This document shows positions 24,713-32,618 of a DNA stretch of 64,000 bases, in pieces (the first letter of the stretch is position 1; each line of letters opens with the position of its first letter). Source of the stretch: Plantibacter flavus (GTDB lineage Bacteria > Actinomycetota > Actinomycetes > Actinomycetales > Microbacteriaceae); assembly GCF_900177615.1 (NCBI RefSeq), contig NZ_FXAP01000002.1:124001-188000 (forward strand). The letters are read 5' to 3'. Made by a program: the position numbers and the translations under genes. The notes under the pieces are model-generated. The model made no database searches. It was not told where the DNA came from and was given only the letters and a program-made list of their open reading frames with translations.

Positions 24713-25711
24713 TCACCTCTCGGCCAGCAGCTCCCGCATGGCCGCCTCGATCACGGCCGTCTCGGCTGCACGCACGCCAGGCCGCCCCGCCACATGGCCG
24801 AGGTCGGACTCGATCACGCGCACCACGCTCCGACGCATCATCGCCGACTCCAGGACGTTGTCCTCGACGGTGAAGTAGAGGTCGGTCGACGACGGCATGA
24901 CGATGCTCCGCGCACGCACGCCCCCGAGCACCGCGGCCAACCCGCCCTCGACCCCTCGCCCGGGATCCGCCCGCTGCCAGGTGTGCAGCATCGCGAGCAG
25001 GTCGTTCGCGTCCCACCGCTCGTGGTCGGCCGCCCAGTCCTCGAGGAGGTCGGCGACGCCGGCGTACCCGAGCTCGCGGTAGGTGCCGTCCCGGAAGAAC
25101 GACTGCGAGTAGGCCCACCCCGCGTACACCGCCCCGAATGCGCGGAGTCCGGCCCGCGGCGGTGTCGTGTAGCGGCCGCCGTCGAAGGCCCGATCCGCCC
25201 GGAGCGCCGCCTCGACGCCAGCCAGGAAGACGGCGTTGTGGGGCGAACACCGCGCGGCACCGGCGACGGGGAGGAACGCGTCGACGTACTCCGGGTACCG
25301 CACCGCCCATTCGTACGCCTGCAGCGCGCCCATAGACCAGCCGGCGATCAGCCGCCAGCGGCGGACACCGAGGTGTTCGGCGAGCTGCCGTTGCGCACGG
25401 ACGTCGTCGACGATCGAGACCTCGGGGAACGCGGCACCGCGCACCTCCTCAGCCGCGTTCGACGGTGACGTCGAGACGCCGTTGCCGAACAGGTTCACCG
25501 AGACGATGAACCAGCGGGCCGGGTCGAGCGCCCGGCCCGGCCCGATCCACGGCTCGTAGCTCGCGTGCGTCCCGGTGTAGTAGCTCGGGAGCAGGACGGC
25601 GTTGTCGCCGTCGGCGTTCAGCGCGCCCTGCGTCGTGTACACGAGCCGCGCCTCCGGGAGGTCCGCGCCGGACTCCAGCGCGAACCTCCCGAGGTCGAGG
25701 ACCTGGTGCAT
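24713..25711 (-). CDS. MetX-like alpha/beta hydrolase-fold acyltransferase or hydrolase
   Basis: A 332-residue homoserine-O-acetyltransferase-like protein. The nucleophile elbow is GWSMGALQAYEWA with Ser126, the triad is completed by an Asp near the C-terminal MPSSTDLYFT and the His of SDLGHVAGRPG, and the N-terminal LPSYYTGTHASYEPWIGPGRALDPARWFIVSVNLFGNG is the family entry. True MetX proteins have GGSMGGMQ; the altered GWSMGALQ and lack of other methionine genes argue for a different acyl or ester substrate. The start is 5 bp after the glnT stop, so it is cotranscribed with that gene and probably shares its control. It may process a gamma-glutamyl or amine-derived product. Confidence 0.8.
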   Translation of the reverse strand: MHQVLDLGRFALESGADLPEARLVYTTQGALNADGDNAVLLPSYYTGTHASYEPWIGPGRALDPARWFIVSVNLFGNGVSTSPSNAAEEVRGAAFPEVSIVDDVRAQRQLAEHLGVRRWRLIAGWSMGALQAYEWAVRYPEYVDAFLPVAGAARCSPHNAVFLAGVEAALRADRAFDGGRYTTPPRAGLRAFGAVYAGWAYSQSFFRDGTYRELGYAGVADLLEDWAADHERWDANDLLAMLHTWQRADPGRGVEGGLAAVLGGVRARSIVMPSSTDLYFTVEDNVLESAMMRRSVVRVIESDLGHVAGRPGVRAAETAVIEAAMRELLAER

Positions 25712-25716
25712 GGGGA

Positions 25717-27078
25717 TCAGAAGAACTTCAGGTAGCGGGCGGTCTCCCAGTCCGACACGTGCGCCTGGTACTCGTTCCACTCCTGGCGCTTGTAGTCGAT
25801 GAACGCGTCGTACATCGCCTCGCCGAACACGGCACGCGACAGCGAGTCGGTGGCGAACTCGTCGACCGCCTCACCGAGGCTGCGCGGCAGCATGCCGATG
25901 CCGAGCTGCGCGACCTGCGCCTCGGTGTAGTCGTACATGTTCTCGGTGTGCGGCGCTCCCGGGTCGAGGTCCTCACGGATGCCCTCGAGGCCCGCGGCGA
26001 GGATCAGCGCCGCCCCGAGGTACGGGTTGCAGCTGATATCGGCCGCCCGGCACTCCACGCGCCCGCCCTGGAGCGGTACGCGCAGCATGTTCGTCCGGTT
26101 GTTGTCGCCATAGCTCACGAAGACCGGAGCCCAGGTGGAGCCCGACATGCTGCCCTGACGCACGAGCCGCTTGTAGCTGTTGACCGTCGGCGCGATGACC
26201 GCCGAGAGTGCCGGCGCGTGCTTGAGGACACCGGCGATGAACTTGTACCCGAGCTCCGAGATGCCGCAACCACGCGGGTCGTCGTCGGTCTCGAAGAGGT
26301 TCTCGCCGGTTTCGATGTCGGCGAGCGACATGTTGAAGTGCGCACCCGACCCACTGCGGTCGGCGAACGGCTTCGGCATGAAGGTCGCGAAGTAGCCGTG
26401 CTTGCGGACGATCTCGTTGGCCATGAGGCGGAAGAAGACGGCGCGGTCCGCCATGGTGAGCGCGTCGGAGTAGTTGAAGTCGATCTCGAACTGCCCCGGG
26501 GCGTCCTCGTGGTCGAACGAGTACACGCCCCAGCCCATCTCGGTCATCGCTTCGACCAGCTCGGTGAGCCAGTCGAGGTTGTCGAGCGCGGCGGTCGCCG
26601 TGTAGCAGGGCTTCGCGAGGTCGTCGCGGTCGCTGACCTCGGTCACACCCTCCGGGGTGTCCTTCAGGACGAAGAACTCGGTCTCGATCCCGAGGTTGAA
26701 GGTGAAGCCCATCTCGGCCGCCGCATCGAGCTGGCGCTTGAGGATGTTGCGCGACGCCGCCTCGAACGGCTCGCCCTTCGTGTAGAGGTCGCTCGCGAAG
26801 AAGGCGACATCCTTCCGCCATGGCAACTGCACGGCGCTGTCGAGGTCGGGACGGGCGGAGAGCTCCTCGTCGCTGATCGCCTGCGGGAGTCCATCGAGCG
26901 CAGCCCCGGTGAAGAGCTCCGATCCCCCGGCCATGCGCTCGAGGTGCGACAGCGGGACGAACTTGGTCTTGATGCTGCCGTGCATGTCCACGAAGCTCGC
27001 CATCGCGTACTTGACGCCGGCCTCCTGCAGTCGGGCGCGGACGGATTCCACGGTGGTAACGGTCTCGACGACGGTCAT
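25717..27078 (-). CDS. glnT: Type III-like glutamine synthetase family enzyme
   Basis: A 453-residue glutamine-synthetase-fold ligase of the GlnT group. Landmarks are the N-terminal VDMHGSIKTKFVPLSHLERMAGGSELFTGAALDG, the metal ligands in NLGIETEFFVLKD and GQFEIDFNYSDALTMADR, the ATP-site MPKPFADRSGSGAHFNMSL and NSYKRLVRQGSMSGSTWAPVFVSYGDNNRTNMLRVP. It lacks the adenylylated-tyrosine loop of GS type I. GlnT-like enzymes make glutamine or gamma-glutamyl amides such as gamma-glutamylmethylamide. The leader carries two copies of a 19-bp operator motif also found before amt, pointing to nitrogen-dependent expression with the downstream MetX-like gene. Confidence 0.87.
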   Translation of the reverse strand: MTVVETVTTVESVRARLQEAGVKYAMASFVDMHGSIKTKFVPLSHLERMAGGSELFTGAALDGLPQAISDEELSARPDLDSAVQLPWRKDVAFFASDLYTKGEPFEAASRNILKRQLDAAAEMGFTFNLGIETEFFVLKDTPEGVTEVSDRDDLAKPCYTATAALDNLDWLTELVEAMTEMGWGVYSFDHEDAPGQFEIDFNYSDALTMADRAVFFRLMANEIVRKHGYFATFMPKPFADRSGSGAHFNMSLADIETGENLFETDDDPRGCGISELGYKFIAGVLKHAPALSAVIAPTVNSYKRLVRQGSMSGSTWAPVFVSYGDNNRTNMLRVPLQGGRVECRAADISCNPYLGAALILAAGLEGIREDLDPGAPHTENMYDYTEAQVAQLGIGMLPRSLGEAVDEFATDSLSRAVFGEAMYDAFIDYKRQEWNEYQAHVSDWETARYLKFF

Positions 27079-27120
27079 GGGTTGCTCCTCCGGTTGCGTC
27101 GCTGCCCTCGCCGCGACTCA

Positions 27121-27174
27121 TTTCGATACTGTATTGAAAGTATGCGTGGGTGGAGTTTCGATGCAGTGTCGAAA
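27121..27174 (-). promoter_or_regulatory. Twin 19-bp nitrogen operators upstream of glnT
   Basis: TTTCGATACTGTATTGAAA (27121-27139) and TTTCGATGCAGTGTCGAAA (27156-27174) are near-perfect palindromes, 35 bp start to start, in an AT-rich leader 43-96 bp before the glnT start. The same 19-bp motif occurs before amt. The consensus is TTTCRATRCWGTRTYGAAW. Candidate binding site of the TetR/AmtR-like protein. Confidence 0.78.
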
Positions 27175-27220
27175 GTGTTTCCGGGGTGTGAACCCTGCGC
27201 CGAGGTGCGGTGAAACGCAG

Positions 27221-27256
27221 AACCGGCGCCCGCCGCGAGTGCGAGGGGCGCCGGTT
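27221..27256. terminator. Terminator hairpin after the zinc alcohol dehydrogenase
   Basis: AACCGGCGCCC (27221-27231) and GGGCGCCGGTT (27246-27256) form a perfect 11-bp stem with a 14-base loop just past the stop of the minus-strand dehydrogenase and before the glnT leader. No T run follows, but the stem is very stable. Confidence 0.72.
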
Positions 27257-27269
27257 CCGGGAGTCGTGG

Positions 27270-28316
27270 TTACGGGACGATGACCGCACGCCCGCGGATC
27301 GCGCCCGCGTGCAGGTCCTCGTAGGCCTTCGGGGCGTCGTCGAGCGAGTACGGCTGCACCTCGACGTCGACCTTGCCCGCCTTCGCGAGCTCGAAGACCT
27401 CGATGAGCTCGCTCCGCGAACCCCAGTACGGCACGCGCACGGCGGCGTCGTAGGCGATCGATCCGAAGCCGATGGTCGCCGATCCGCCACCGATGCCCAC
27501 GATCGTCACGTCGGCCTCCATGGCCGCGACCGCGGTGGCCGTGGCGATCGTCGGGTTGGCGCCGACGAAGTCGAACACCGCGTCGACCCCGACACCGCCG
27601 GTCAGCTCACGGATCTTGCCCGCGGCCGACTCGTCGCTGATGAGCGTGACGTCGGCACCGACGTGCTTCGCCAGCTCGAGCTTCTCGTCGCTCACGTCGA
27701 GGACGATGACCGTCGCTCCGGAGAGCGCCTTGAGCATCTGGATGCCGACGTGACCGAGGCCACCGGATCCGATGACGACGGCGACGGTGCCGGCGCCGAG
27801 CTTCGGCAGGCTGCGCTTGATCGCGTGGTACGGCGTGAGCCCGGCATCGGTGAGGGACACGTTCTTCACGGGGTCGAGGTCGCCGATCGGCACCAGGTGA
27901 CGCACGTCGTCGACGATCATGTACTCGGCCATCGAGCCCTGGCTGCCGAGTCCGGGAGGACGGATCCCCTCGGCGACGGCGTTCGTGCAGTAGTTCTCCT
28001 TGCCCTGCGAGCAGTTCAGGCAGTGACCGCAGCCCCACGGCCCGTAGACGGCGACCGCGTCTCCGATCTGCAGGCCGGTCTCGACCCCCTCGCCGAACGA
28101 CTCGATGACGCCGGCACCCTCGTGCCCGAGGGTGAGCGGGAGTGGGTACTGCTGCGCGAGGTAGTCCTCCTCGGGGAGGCTCATGACGTAGTCGTCGGAG
28201 TGGCAGACGCCGGCGGCGGTGACCTTCAGGAGGATCTCACCCGGCCCCGGCGTCGGCTTCTCGATCTCGACGACCTCGGGGGCCGAGCCGATCTTCGTGT
28301 ACCGCAGTGCCTTCAT
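27270..28316 (-). CDS. Zinc-dependent NAD+ alcohol dehydrogenase
   Basis: A 348-residue medium-chain alcohol dehydrogenase. Catalytic zinc residues are in TAAGVCHSDDYV and TLGHEGAGVIESFGEGV; the structural zinc loop is YGPWGCGHCLNCSQGKENYC; the cofactor motif is VVIGSGGLGHVGIQMLKALSGATVIVLDVSDEK, with the Asp after beta2 pointing to NAD+. It would interconvert primary or secondary alcohols and aldehydes or ketones. It is transcribed alone, with a strong hairpin at its end. Its promoter region holds a TGTCAG/CTGACC dyad like the MarR sites at 29.4 kb. Confidence 0.88.
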   Translation of the reverse strand: MKALRYTKIGSAPEVVEIEKPTPGPGEILLKVTAAGVCHSDDYVMSLPEEDYLAQQYPLPLTLGHEGAGVIESFGEGVETGLQIGDAVAVYGPWGCGHCLNCSQGKENYCTNAVAEGIRPPGLGSQGSMAEYMIVDDVRHLVPIGDLDPVKNVSLTDAGLTPYHAIKRSLPKLGAGTVAVVIGSGGLGHVGIQMLKALSGATVIVLDVSDEKLELAKHVGADVTLISDESAAGKIRELTGGVGVDAVFDFVGANPTIATATAVAAMEADVTIVGIGGGSATIGFGSIAYDAAVRVPYWGSRSELIEVFELAKAGKVDVEVQPYSLDDAPKAYEDLHAGAIRGRAVIVP

Positions 28317-28375
28317 GGCGAGACATCCTCCTCGAGCGTCGGAACCGCACGCCGCAGTCGCTCACTAAGCGACGT

Positions 28376-28395
28376 GTGTCAGATAAGTCTGACCA
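28376..28395. promoter_or_regulatory. Inverted repeat upstream of the zinc alcohol dehydrogenase
   Basis: GTCAGA (28378-28383) and TCTGAC (28388-28393) pair perfectly around TAAG, within GTGTCAG ... CTGACCA. The half-sites equal those of the two MarR operators at 29414 and 29441 but the spacing between CAG and CTG is six rather than four bases. It lies 60 bp before the dehydrogenase start. Confidence 0.55.
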
Positions 28396-28457
28396 TTCCA
28401 GTATGCGCCTCGATCCGGCGTCCGGCACCCCGTTGACAGCTCTGGCACCGGCACCCG

Positions 28458-28991
28458 TCAGCGCGGCTCCCAGGCCAGCACGACCTCGAGGAGCGCAGCT
28501 CGCGACAGCCCACTGTCGACCTGGAGGACCGGTTGCGGCAGGGTCGCGAGCCAGGCCTCGTGCGACACCCGACTCCGGCCGTCGAACGCGGGATCGTCAT
28601 AGCCGCTCGCCCACTCACGGAACTCCCGCCACGCACGGTCGTCGTGCGGCTCGCCCGCCCGCCGCTCGATCTCTCGGGCCTCCAGACGCCGCAGCCGCTC
28701 CGCCGGATCGAGGGTCACGAAGACGATGGCGTCGCACTCGGCGACGATGTCGTCGCCCCAGCCGGGCATCGAGCCCGACAGGACCCACGCCTCGCGCGGC
28801 ATGAACAGCTCGCGCATGAGCCGCACCCGGTCCGCGTCCGAACGCTTGGTGACGTAGGGCGGGTCCGTCGGGACCCAGAAGTAGTCGTCGGCGTCGGCGT
28901 GCGGGACGGACCAGTGGTCGGCGAGCGCCCGCCCGAGCGTCGTCACGCCACTCCCGCTCGCCCCCAGCACGTGCACTCTCGATCGTCGCAT
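28458..28991 (-). CDS. P-loop NTPase (small-kinase-like)
   Basis: A 177-residue P-loop protein related to adenylate-kinase-like DUF/AAA_18 proteins. The Walker A region is VLGASGSGVTTLGRAL: the usual Lys is replaced by Val-Thr (GxSGSGVTT), a variant shared by this whole subfamily. DADDYFWVPTDPPY looks like the nucleotide/acceptor entry, and RLMRELFMPREAWVLSGSMPGWGD with ERLRRLEAREIERR supplies basic lid residues. Substrate unknown. The start follows the P-loop immediately, as in relatives. Confidence 0.78.
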   Translation of the reverse strand: MRRSRVHVLGASGSGVTTLGRALADHWSVPHADADDYFWVPTDPPYVTKRSDADRVRLMRELFMPREAWVLSGSMPGWGDDIVAECDAIVFVTLDPAERLRRLEAREIERRAGEPHDDRAWREFREWASGYDDPAFDGRSRVSHEAWLATLPQPVLQVDSGLSRAALLEVVLAWEPR

Positions 28992-29024
28992 CCGTCCATT
29001 CTGACGCGTCGGGCGCCGAACAGC

Positions 29025-29393
29025 TCAGGCGCGGTCGTGGAGGGTCAGCTGGTAGCCGTCGGGGTCGGCGAAGGTGAAGGTCCGACCGAACGGGCCGTCG
29101 ATCGGCGCCGAGACGATCGTGTGCCCATCGGCGACGAGGGCGTCGTGGATCTCCTGGACGTCGGTGGCGTGCAGCCAGATCGCCGCGCCGATCCCGGGCT
29201 GGGACACCGAAGCGAGGTCGGTTCCGGGGACGATGTCGCGCAGCGCGAAGGCGGTCGGCGTCGTCTCGAAGACGACCGCGTGCGGCGGGCCGGCCTGCGA
29301 GCGGACGAGCCCGAGGTACTGCTCGTAGAAGGCCTGCGAGGCGTCGAGGTCGGTGACCTGAAGGGAGATGAAGTCCGGTCCGGTGACGGGCAT
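29025..29393 (-). CDS. VOC/glyoxalase-family protein
   Basis: A 122-residue single vicinal-oxygen-chelate module with the two beta-alpha-beta-beta-beta halves: PDFISLQVTDLDASQAFYEQYLGLVRSQAG and GAAIWLHATDVQEIHDALVADGH... RTFTFADPDGYQLTLHD. Potential metal ligands are a residue at the first strand (Ser/Gln instead of the usual His), His in AIWLHA and the acidic/Gln residue in GYQLTLHD. Such proteins are isomerases, dioxygenases or drug-binding (bleomycin/fosfomycin type). It is divergent from the MarR gene, whose twin operators fill the gap, so it is the likely repressed target. Confidence 0.85.
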   Translation of the reverse strand: MPVTGPDFISLQVTDLDASQAFYEQYLGLVRSQAGPPHAVVFETTPTAFALRDIVPGTDLASVSQPGIGAAIWLHATDVQEIHDALVADGHTIVSAPIDGPFGRTFTFADPDGYQLTLHDRA

Positions 29394-29413
29394 GATGTGC
29401 GTCCATTTCTCTT

Positions 29414-29458
29414 GTGTCAGTTATCTGACACGCTCAGCCTATGTCAGAATACTGACAT
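29414..29458. promoter_or_regulatory. Twin MarR operators
   Basis: GTGTCAG-TTAT-CTGACAC (29414-29431) and ATGTCAG-AATA-CTGACAT (29441-29458) are two perfect 7-4-7 palindromes 27 bp apart. They fill the gap between the divergent VOC and MarR genes, and the second overlaps the MarR start codon. The arrangement indicates autoregulation and control of the VOC gene. Confidence 0.85.
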
Positions 29459-29903
29459 GAGTCAAGACGGGATCGAACTGGACACCTCGTTGGGGTATCT
29501 CCTGAAGGAGGCGTCGAGCGCGCTCCGCTCGGCGATGGAGGCGGTGCTGCGACCACTCGGCATGACGATCACGCACTACTCCTGCCTCGAACTCCTCGCC
29601 CAGCGACCCGGGCTGTCGAACTCCGACCTGGCCCGCGGCGCCTTCGTCACCCGCCAGTCGATGAACGTGCTCCTGCAGGCCCTCGAGCGCGACGGGTTCG
29701 TCAGTCGTCCCGAACAGGCCCCCGTCGGCAAGGCACTGCCGACCCGGCTCACGCCGCGCGGTCGTGAGCACCTCGCGCAGGCGACCGCTGCCGTGCGATC
29801 GGTCGAGGTCAGGATGCTGAGCGGCCTGACCGCCGATCAGCAGCGGGAGGCACTCGTCGTCCTGCGCAGCATGATCAGATCACTCCGCGACGACGAGCGC
29901 TGA
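29457..29903 (+). CDS. MarR-family regulator
   Basis: A 148-residue winged-helix MarR protein. The core is LGMTITHYSCLELLAQRPGLSNSDLARGAFVTRQSMNVLLQALERDGFVSRPEQAPVGKALPTRLTPRGREHL, with flanking dimerisation helices. The ATG at 29457 lies within the second perfect palindrome, so the protein probably represses its own translation start region. The neighbour in the opposite direction is a VOC protein, a common MarR target for small-molecule or oxidant resistance. Start fits family length. Confidence 0.88.
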   Translation: MSQDGIELDTSLGYLLKEASSALRSAMEAVLRPLGMTITHYSCLELLAQRPGLSNSDLARGAFVTRQSMNVLLQALERDGFVSRPEQAPVGKALPTRLTPRGREHLAQATAAVRSVEVRMLSGLTADQQREALVVLRSMIRSLRDDER

Positions 29904-29911
29904 GGCACCCG

Positions 29912-31042
29912 TCAGTCGGTGATGGGAAGCGTCTCGACGAAGGCCTGGATCCGGTCCGCCACAGCGACCGGCACCTGCCAGGCCGTGAAGTGCGCCCCGC
30001 GATCCAACTCCGTCCAGCTCCGGATGTCGCTGTACGCCCTCGCCGCGTAGGAGCGCGGGAGTCCGCGTTCGCCCGTCTGCACGGCGACGGCCACGGGCAC
30101 CTCGATCAGCGGGAGTTCGGGCTGCTTCGGGTGGTCGCGATACGGCCGGAACGATGATCCGATGCTCTGCGTGAACCAGTACAGCGAGACCGTGGTCAGC
30201 AGCTCGTCGTCGGTCCACCAGTCGCCCGCTCCCGCCCACGCGAGGAGCTTCTCAGCGATCCATGCGGCGAGGCCCACCGGCGAGTCGTTCAGGGCCGTCG
30301 CGAGGATCTCGGGCCTGGTGGCCTGCACCCGGGCATAGGCGAGACCGCGAGCCCACTCCTGGTCGTGTCGATCGATCCAGTCCTGCTCCTCGGCGGTGCG
30401 GTCGCGCGCTCGGGACGCTGACGGGAAGGCGGCGTGCGTCGCGAACTGGCCGATGACCGATTCGGGATACAGCGCCGCGAGCCAGTCGCTCGTCGTCGAC
30501 CCGACGTCCTCGCCGTAGGTGAGGTAGCTCGCGTGCCCCAGCGTCTCGGTCATGAGCGCGTGCATGAGCTCGGCGACCACCGGGCCGGTGAACGGCCGGC
30601 CTGCGAGGGGCGCTGAGAACCCGTACCCGGGCAGGGAGGGGACGACGACCTCGAAGCCGAGCGTCCGGCCGTCGCCGAGGTCGACCGTGCGTCCTGCGAG
30701 TTCCCTCGCCAGCGGCAGCATCTCGATGAAGGAGTAGGGCCAACCGTGGAACGCGATCACCGGGACGGTCACCGTGACGCCGTCCGGCGCCGGCAGCCGC
30801 GCGACATGCAGCCGCTGCCCGTCGACCTCCGCCTCGAACTGCGGCACCTCCTGCAGCTCGCGTTCGATGCGCCGCCAGTCGAAGCCGTCCCGCCAGTGGT
30901 CGACGAGCGCCCGCAACCGGTCGAGCGCGAGGGCGCTCTCCTCGCCGGCGTCACCGATCGCGGCGGGGAGGCGAACCGTGTCGAGTCGCCGCCGCAGGTC
31001 CTCGAGGTCGGCATCGGGCACCTGGATCCGGAACGAACGCAT
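29912..31042 (-). CDS. Epoxide hydrolase (EHN-type alpha/beta hydrolase)
   Basis: A 376-residue epoxide hydrolase. The N-terminal EHN domain (FRIQVPDADLEDLRRRLDTVRLP, then WRDGFDWRRIERELQEVPQFEAEVDG) is followed by the hydrolase core with the oxyanion motif HGWP at residues 99-102, the nucleophile Asp179 in LTYGEDVGS, and the base His in DRGAHFTAWQVP near the end. Tyrosines of the cap (SLYWFTQSI) would polarise the epoxide. It opens epoxides to diols without cofactors. It converges with MarR and probably forms its own unit. Confidence 0.88.
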   Translation of the reverse strand: MRSFRIQVPDADLEDLRRRLDTVRLPAAIGDAGEESALALDRLRALVDHWRDGFDWRRIERELQEVPQFEAEVDGQRLHVARLPAPDGVTVTVPVIAFHGWPYSFIEMLPLARELAGRTVDLGDGRTLGFEVVVPSLPGYGFSAPLAGRPFTGPVVAELMHALMTETLGHASYLTYGEDVGSTTSDWLAALYPESVIGQFATHAAFPSASRARDRTAEEQDWIDRHDQEWARGLAYARVQATRPEILATALNDSPVGLAAWIAEKLLAWAGAGDWWTDDELLTTVSLYWFTQSIGSSFRPYRDHPKQPELPLIEVPVAVAVQTGERGLPRSYAARAYSDIRSWTELDRGAHFTAWQVPVAVADRIQAFVETLPITD

Positions 31043-31099
31043 GCGCTCGACGCTAGAGCAGACGTCCGACAGGGGAGGCGAACCGGATCCGCTAGCGCA

Positions 31100-32377
31100 T
31101 CACAGTGTGCGCATCCAGGCCCGGAGGTCGGCGAGGGCCGTGAGGGCGACGGTGGCGTGATCGGCGTCGGGGTAGACGTGTGAGCTGACCGTCGCGCCGG
31201 CCTGCTCCTGCGCGGCGACGTACGCGGCGGTCACGGTAGGCCGGATGAGCGTGTCCTTCGACCCCTGTGCGACGAACAGCGGCACGGTGATCCGCTCGGT
31301 CGGCGTGTTCTCCTGCAGGAGGTCGCTCCACACGGGAGCCGTCGCCGGGTCCGCCGTCAGGAACGAGCCGATCATCGGGTCGGCGATGTCGTGCAACTGC
31401 TTGTTCTCGCCGAGGAGACACAGCTTCGCCATCGCGGGCACGGCCGCCACTCCGGCCGGGGAGAGGATCGTGCTCAGCGGGTCCGTCGGCAGCCGATCGG
31501 CGTAGGCCTCCGCGTAGGCGTTGAAGGCGTAGGCCCCGATCGTGACGCCGGAGACGTCGCGGATGTCGTCCTGGAGGAGGGCTGCCAGATCGCTCGCCGG
31601 AGCCGCGACCGCGACGCCCCGAACGTCGAGCTCGGGCGCGTAGGTGGCGGCACGCTGTGCCGCGAACAAGGCCGCGTGTCCGCCCTGCGAGTGCCCCCAC
31701 AGCACGACGCGGTCGCTCGCGCCGATGCCCTCGACGTGCTGCGCGGCGCGGGCGATGTCGAGGACGTTCGCCGCCTCGGTCGCGCCGATGAGGAACGACG
31801 CCGGGCCGGGGACCCCCATCCCCGCGTAGTCGGTGGCGACGACGACGTCGCCGTCCGCGAGGAGGTCGGTGAGTCCCTCGATGAGCGCGAACGGTGCGAT
31901 ACCACTCGATGGAGCACAGTGCGGTGCCGTCCCGGTCGTCGGATGCGCCCAGGACACGACCGTCCGAGTCCCGGCCGCCGCCGGTTCACTCGGTGCGACG
32001 ATCAGGCCGGAGACGAGGATGTCGGCGCCGTCGACATCGGTCGAGTGGTAGACGACCCGCAGCGCCGTGGCACCGTCCGGCGCGCCGACGACTGGCTCAC
32101 TCCGCACGATCGTCCCCGGAGCCGCTGCGGTCGACGCCGGTGTGGGCGTGGCCGAGCCGTAGAAGCCCTCCACCGAGGACTCGACCGCCGCCCCCTCCCC
32201 CACGCGGACGCCGAAGTCGAGCAGACGCGCGACGGCTGGTACCGCCACGATGAACGCGACCAGGGCTGCGACGCCGATGATGCGGCCAGCCAACCGATGA
32301 CGGCGCGGAGGCGTGTGCTCGCCCGGCGCTGCACCGTCGCCCGCGGTATCGGTCTCGGAGTCGCGTTGCGCCGCCAT
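31100..32377 (-). CDS. Membrane-anchored secretory-lipase family (LIP) hydrolase
   Basis: A 425-residue enzyme. A charged cytoplasmic start is followed by one membrane segment at about 32-51, so the catalytic domain is outside the cell. The fold is the secretory-lipase/Candida-lipase-A type: VVSWAHPTTGTAPHCAPS, VVVATDYAGMGVPGP, nucleophile elbow LWGHSQGGHAA with Ser230, GSKDTLIRP (acid) and YPDADHATV (base). Two cysteines could form a disulfide. It would hydrolyse acylglycerols or other esters at the surface. The upstream 398-bp gap contains the duplicated hairpin element. Confidence 0.86.
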   Translation of the reverse strand: MAAQRDSETDTAGDGAAPGEHTPPRRHRLAGRIIGVAALVAFIVAVPAVARLLDFGVRVGEGAAVESSVEGFYGSATPTPASTAAAPGTIVRSEPVVGAPDGATALRVVYHSTDVDGADILVSGLIVAPSEPAAAGTRTVVSWAHPTTGTAPHCAPSSGIAPFALIEGLTDLLADGDVVVATDYAGMGVPGPASFLIGATEAANVLDIARAAQHVEGIGASDRVVLWGHSQGGHAALFAAQRAATYAPELDVRGVAVAAPASDLAALLQDDIRDVSGVTIGAYAFNAYAEAYADRLPTDPLSTILSPAGVAAVPAMAKLCLLGENKQLHDIADPMIGSFLTADPATAPVWSDLLQENTPTERITVPLFVAQGSKDTLIRPTVTAAYVAAQEQAGATVSSHVYPDADHATVALTALADLRAWMRTL

Positions 32378-32444
32378 GACTCACACGGTAGACCGTGGAT
32401 CGGGCGGGCGCGACGCCGATCTTTCACTGATGACACCGCCCGAC

Positions 32445-32553
32445 GCGACGCGTACCATCTTCGGTACCGGGCTCCCTCGCCCGGTCGTGGCCCAGACCCC
32501 GCCGCCGCTTGAGCCGGCACCCGAATGTCTGGATCGCAGCGGCGGGGGCTGGG
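32445..32553. repeat. Hairpin element, copy 1
   Basis: About 109 bp, about 85% identical to the copy at 32619 (offset 174-176 bp). It starts with CGCGTACCATC, continues through GGGCTCCCTCGCCCGG and ends in a hairpin whose 15-base arms, from CCCAGACCCCGCCGC (32491-32505) to GCGGCGGGGGCTGGG (32539-32553), pair with one mismatch. The loop is 33 bases. No terminal duplication or transposase is visible. Confidence 0.75.
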
Positions 32554-32618
32554 TTCATGCATCGGCGCACCGGCTATCCATCTTCCGCACGAACCGGGCT
32601 TGCAGCCGAACCAGGCGG

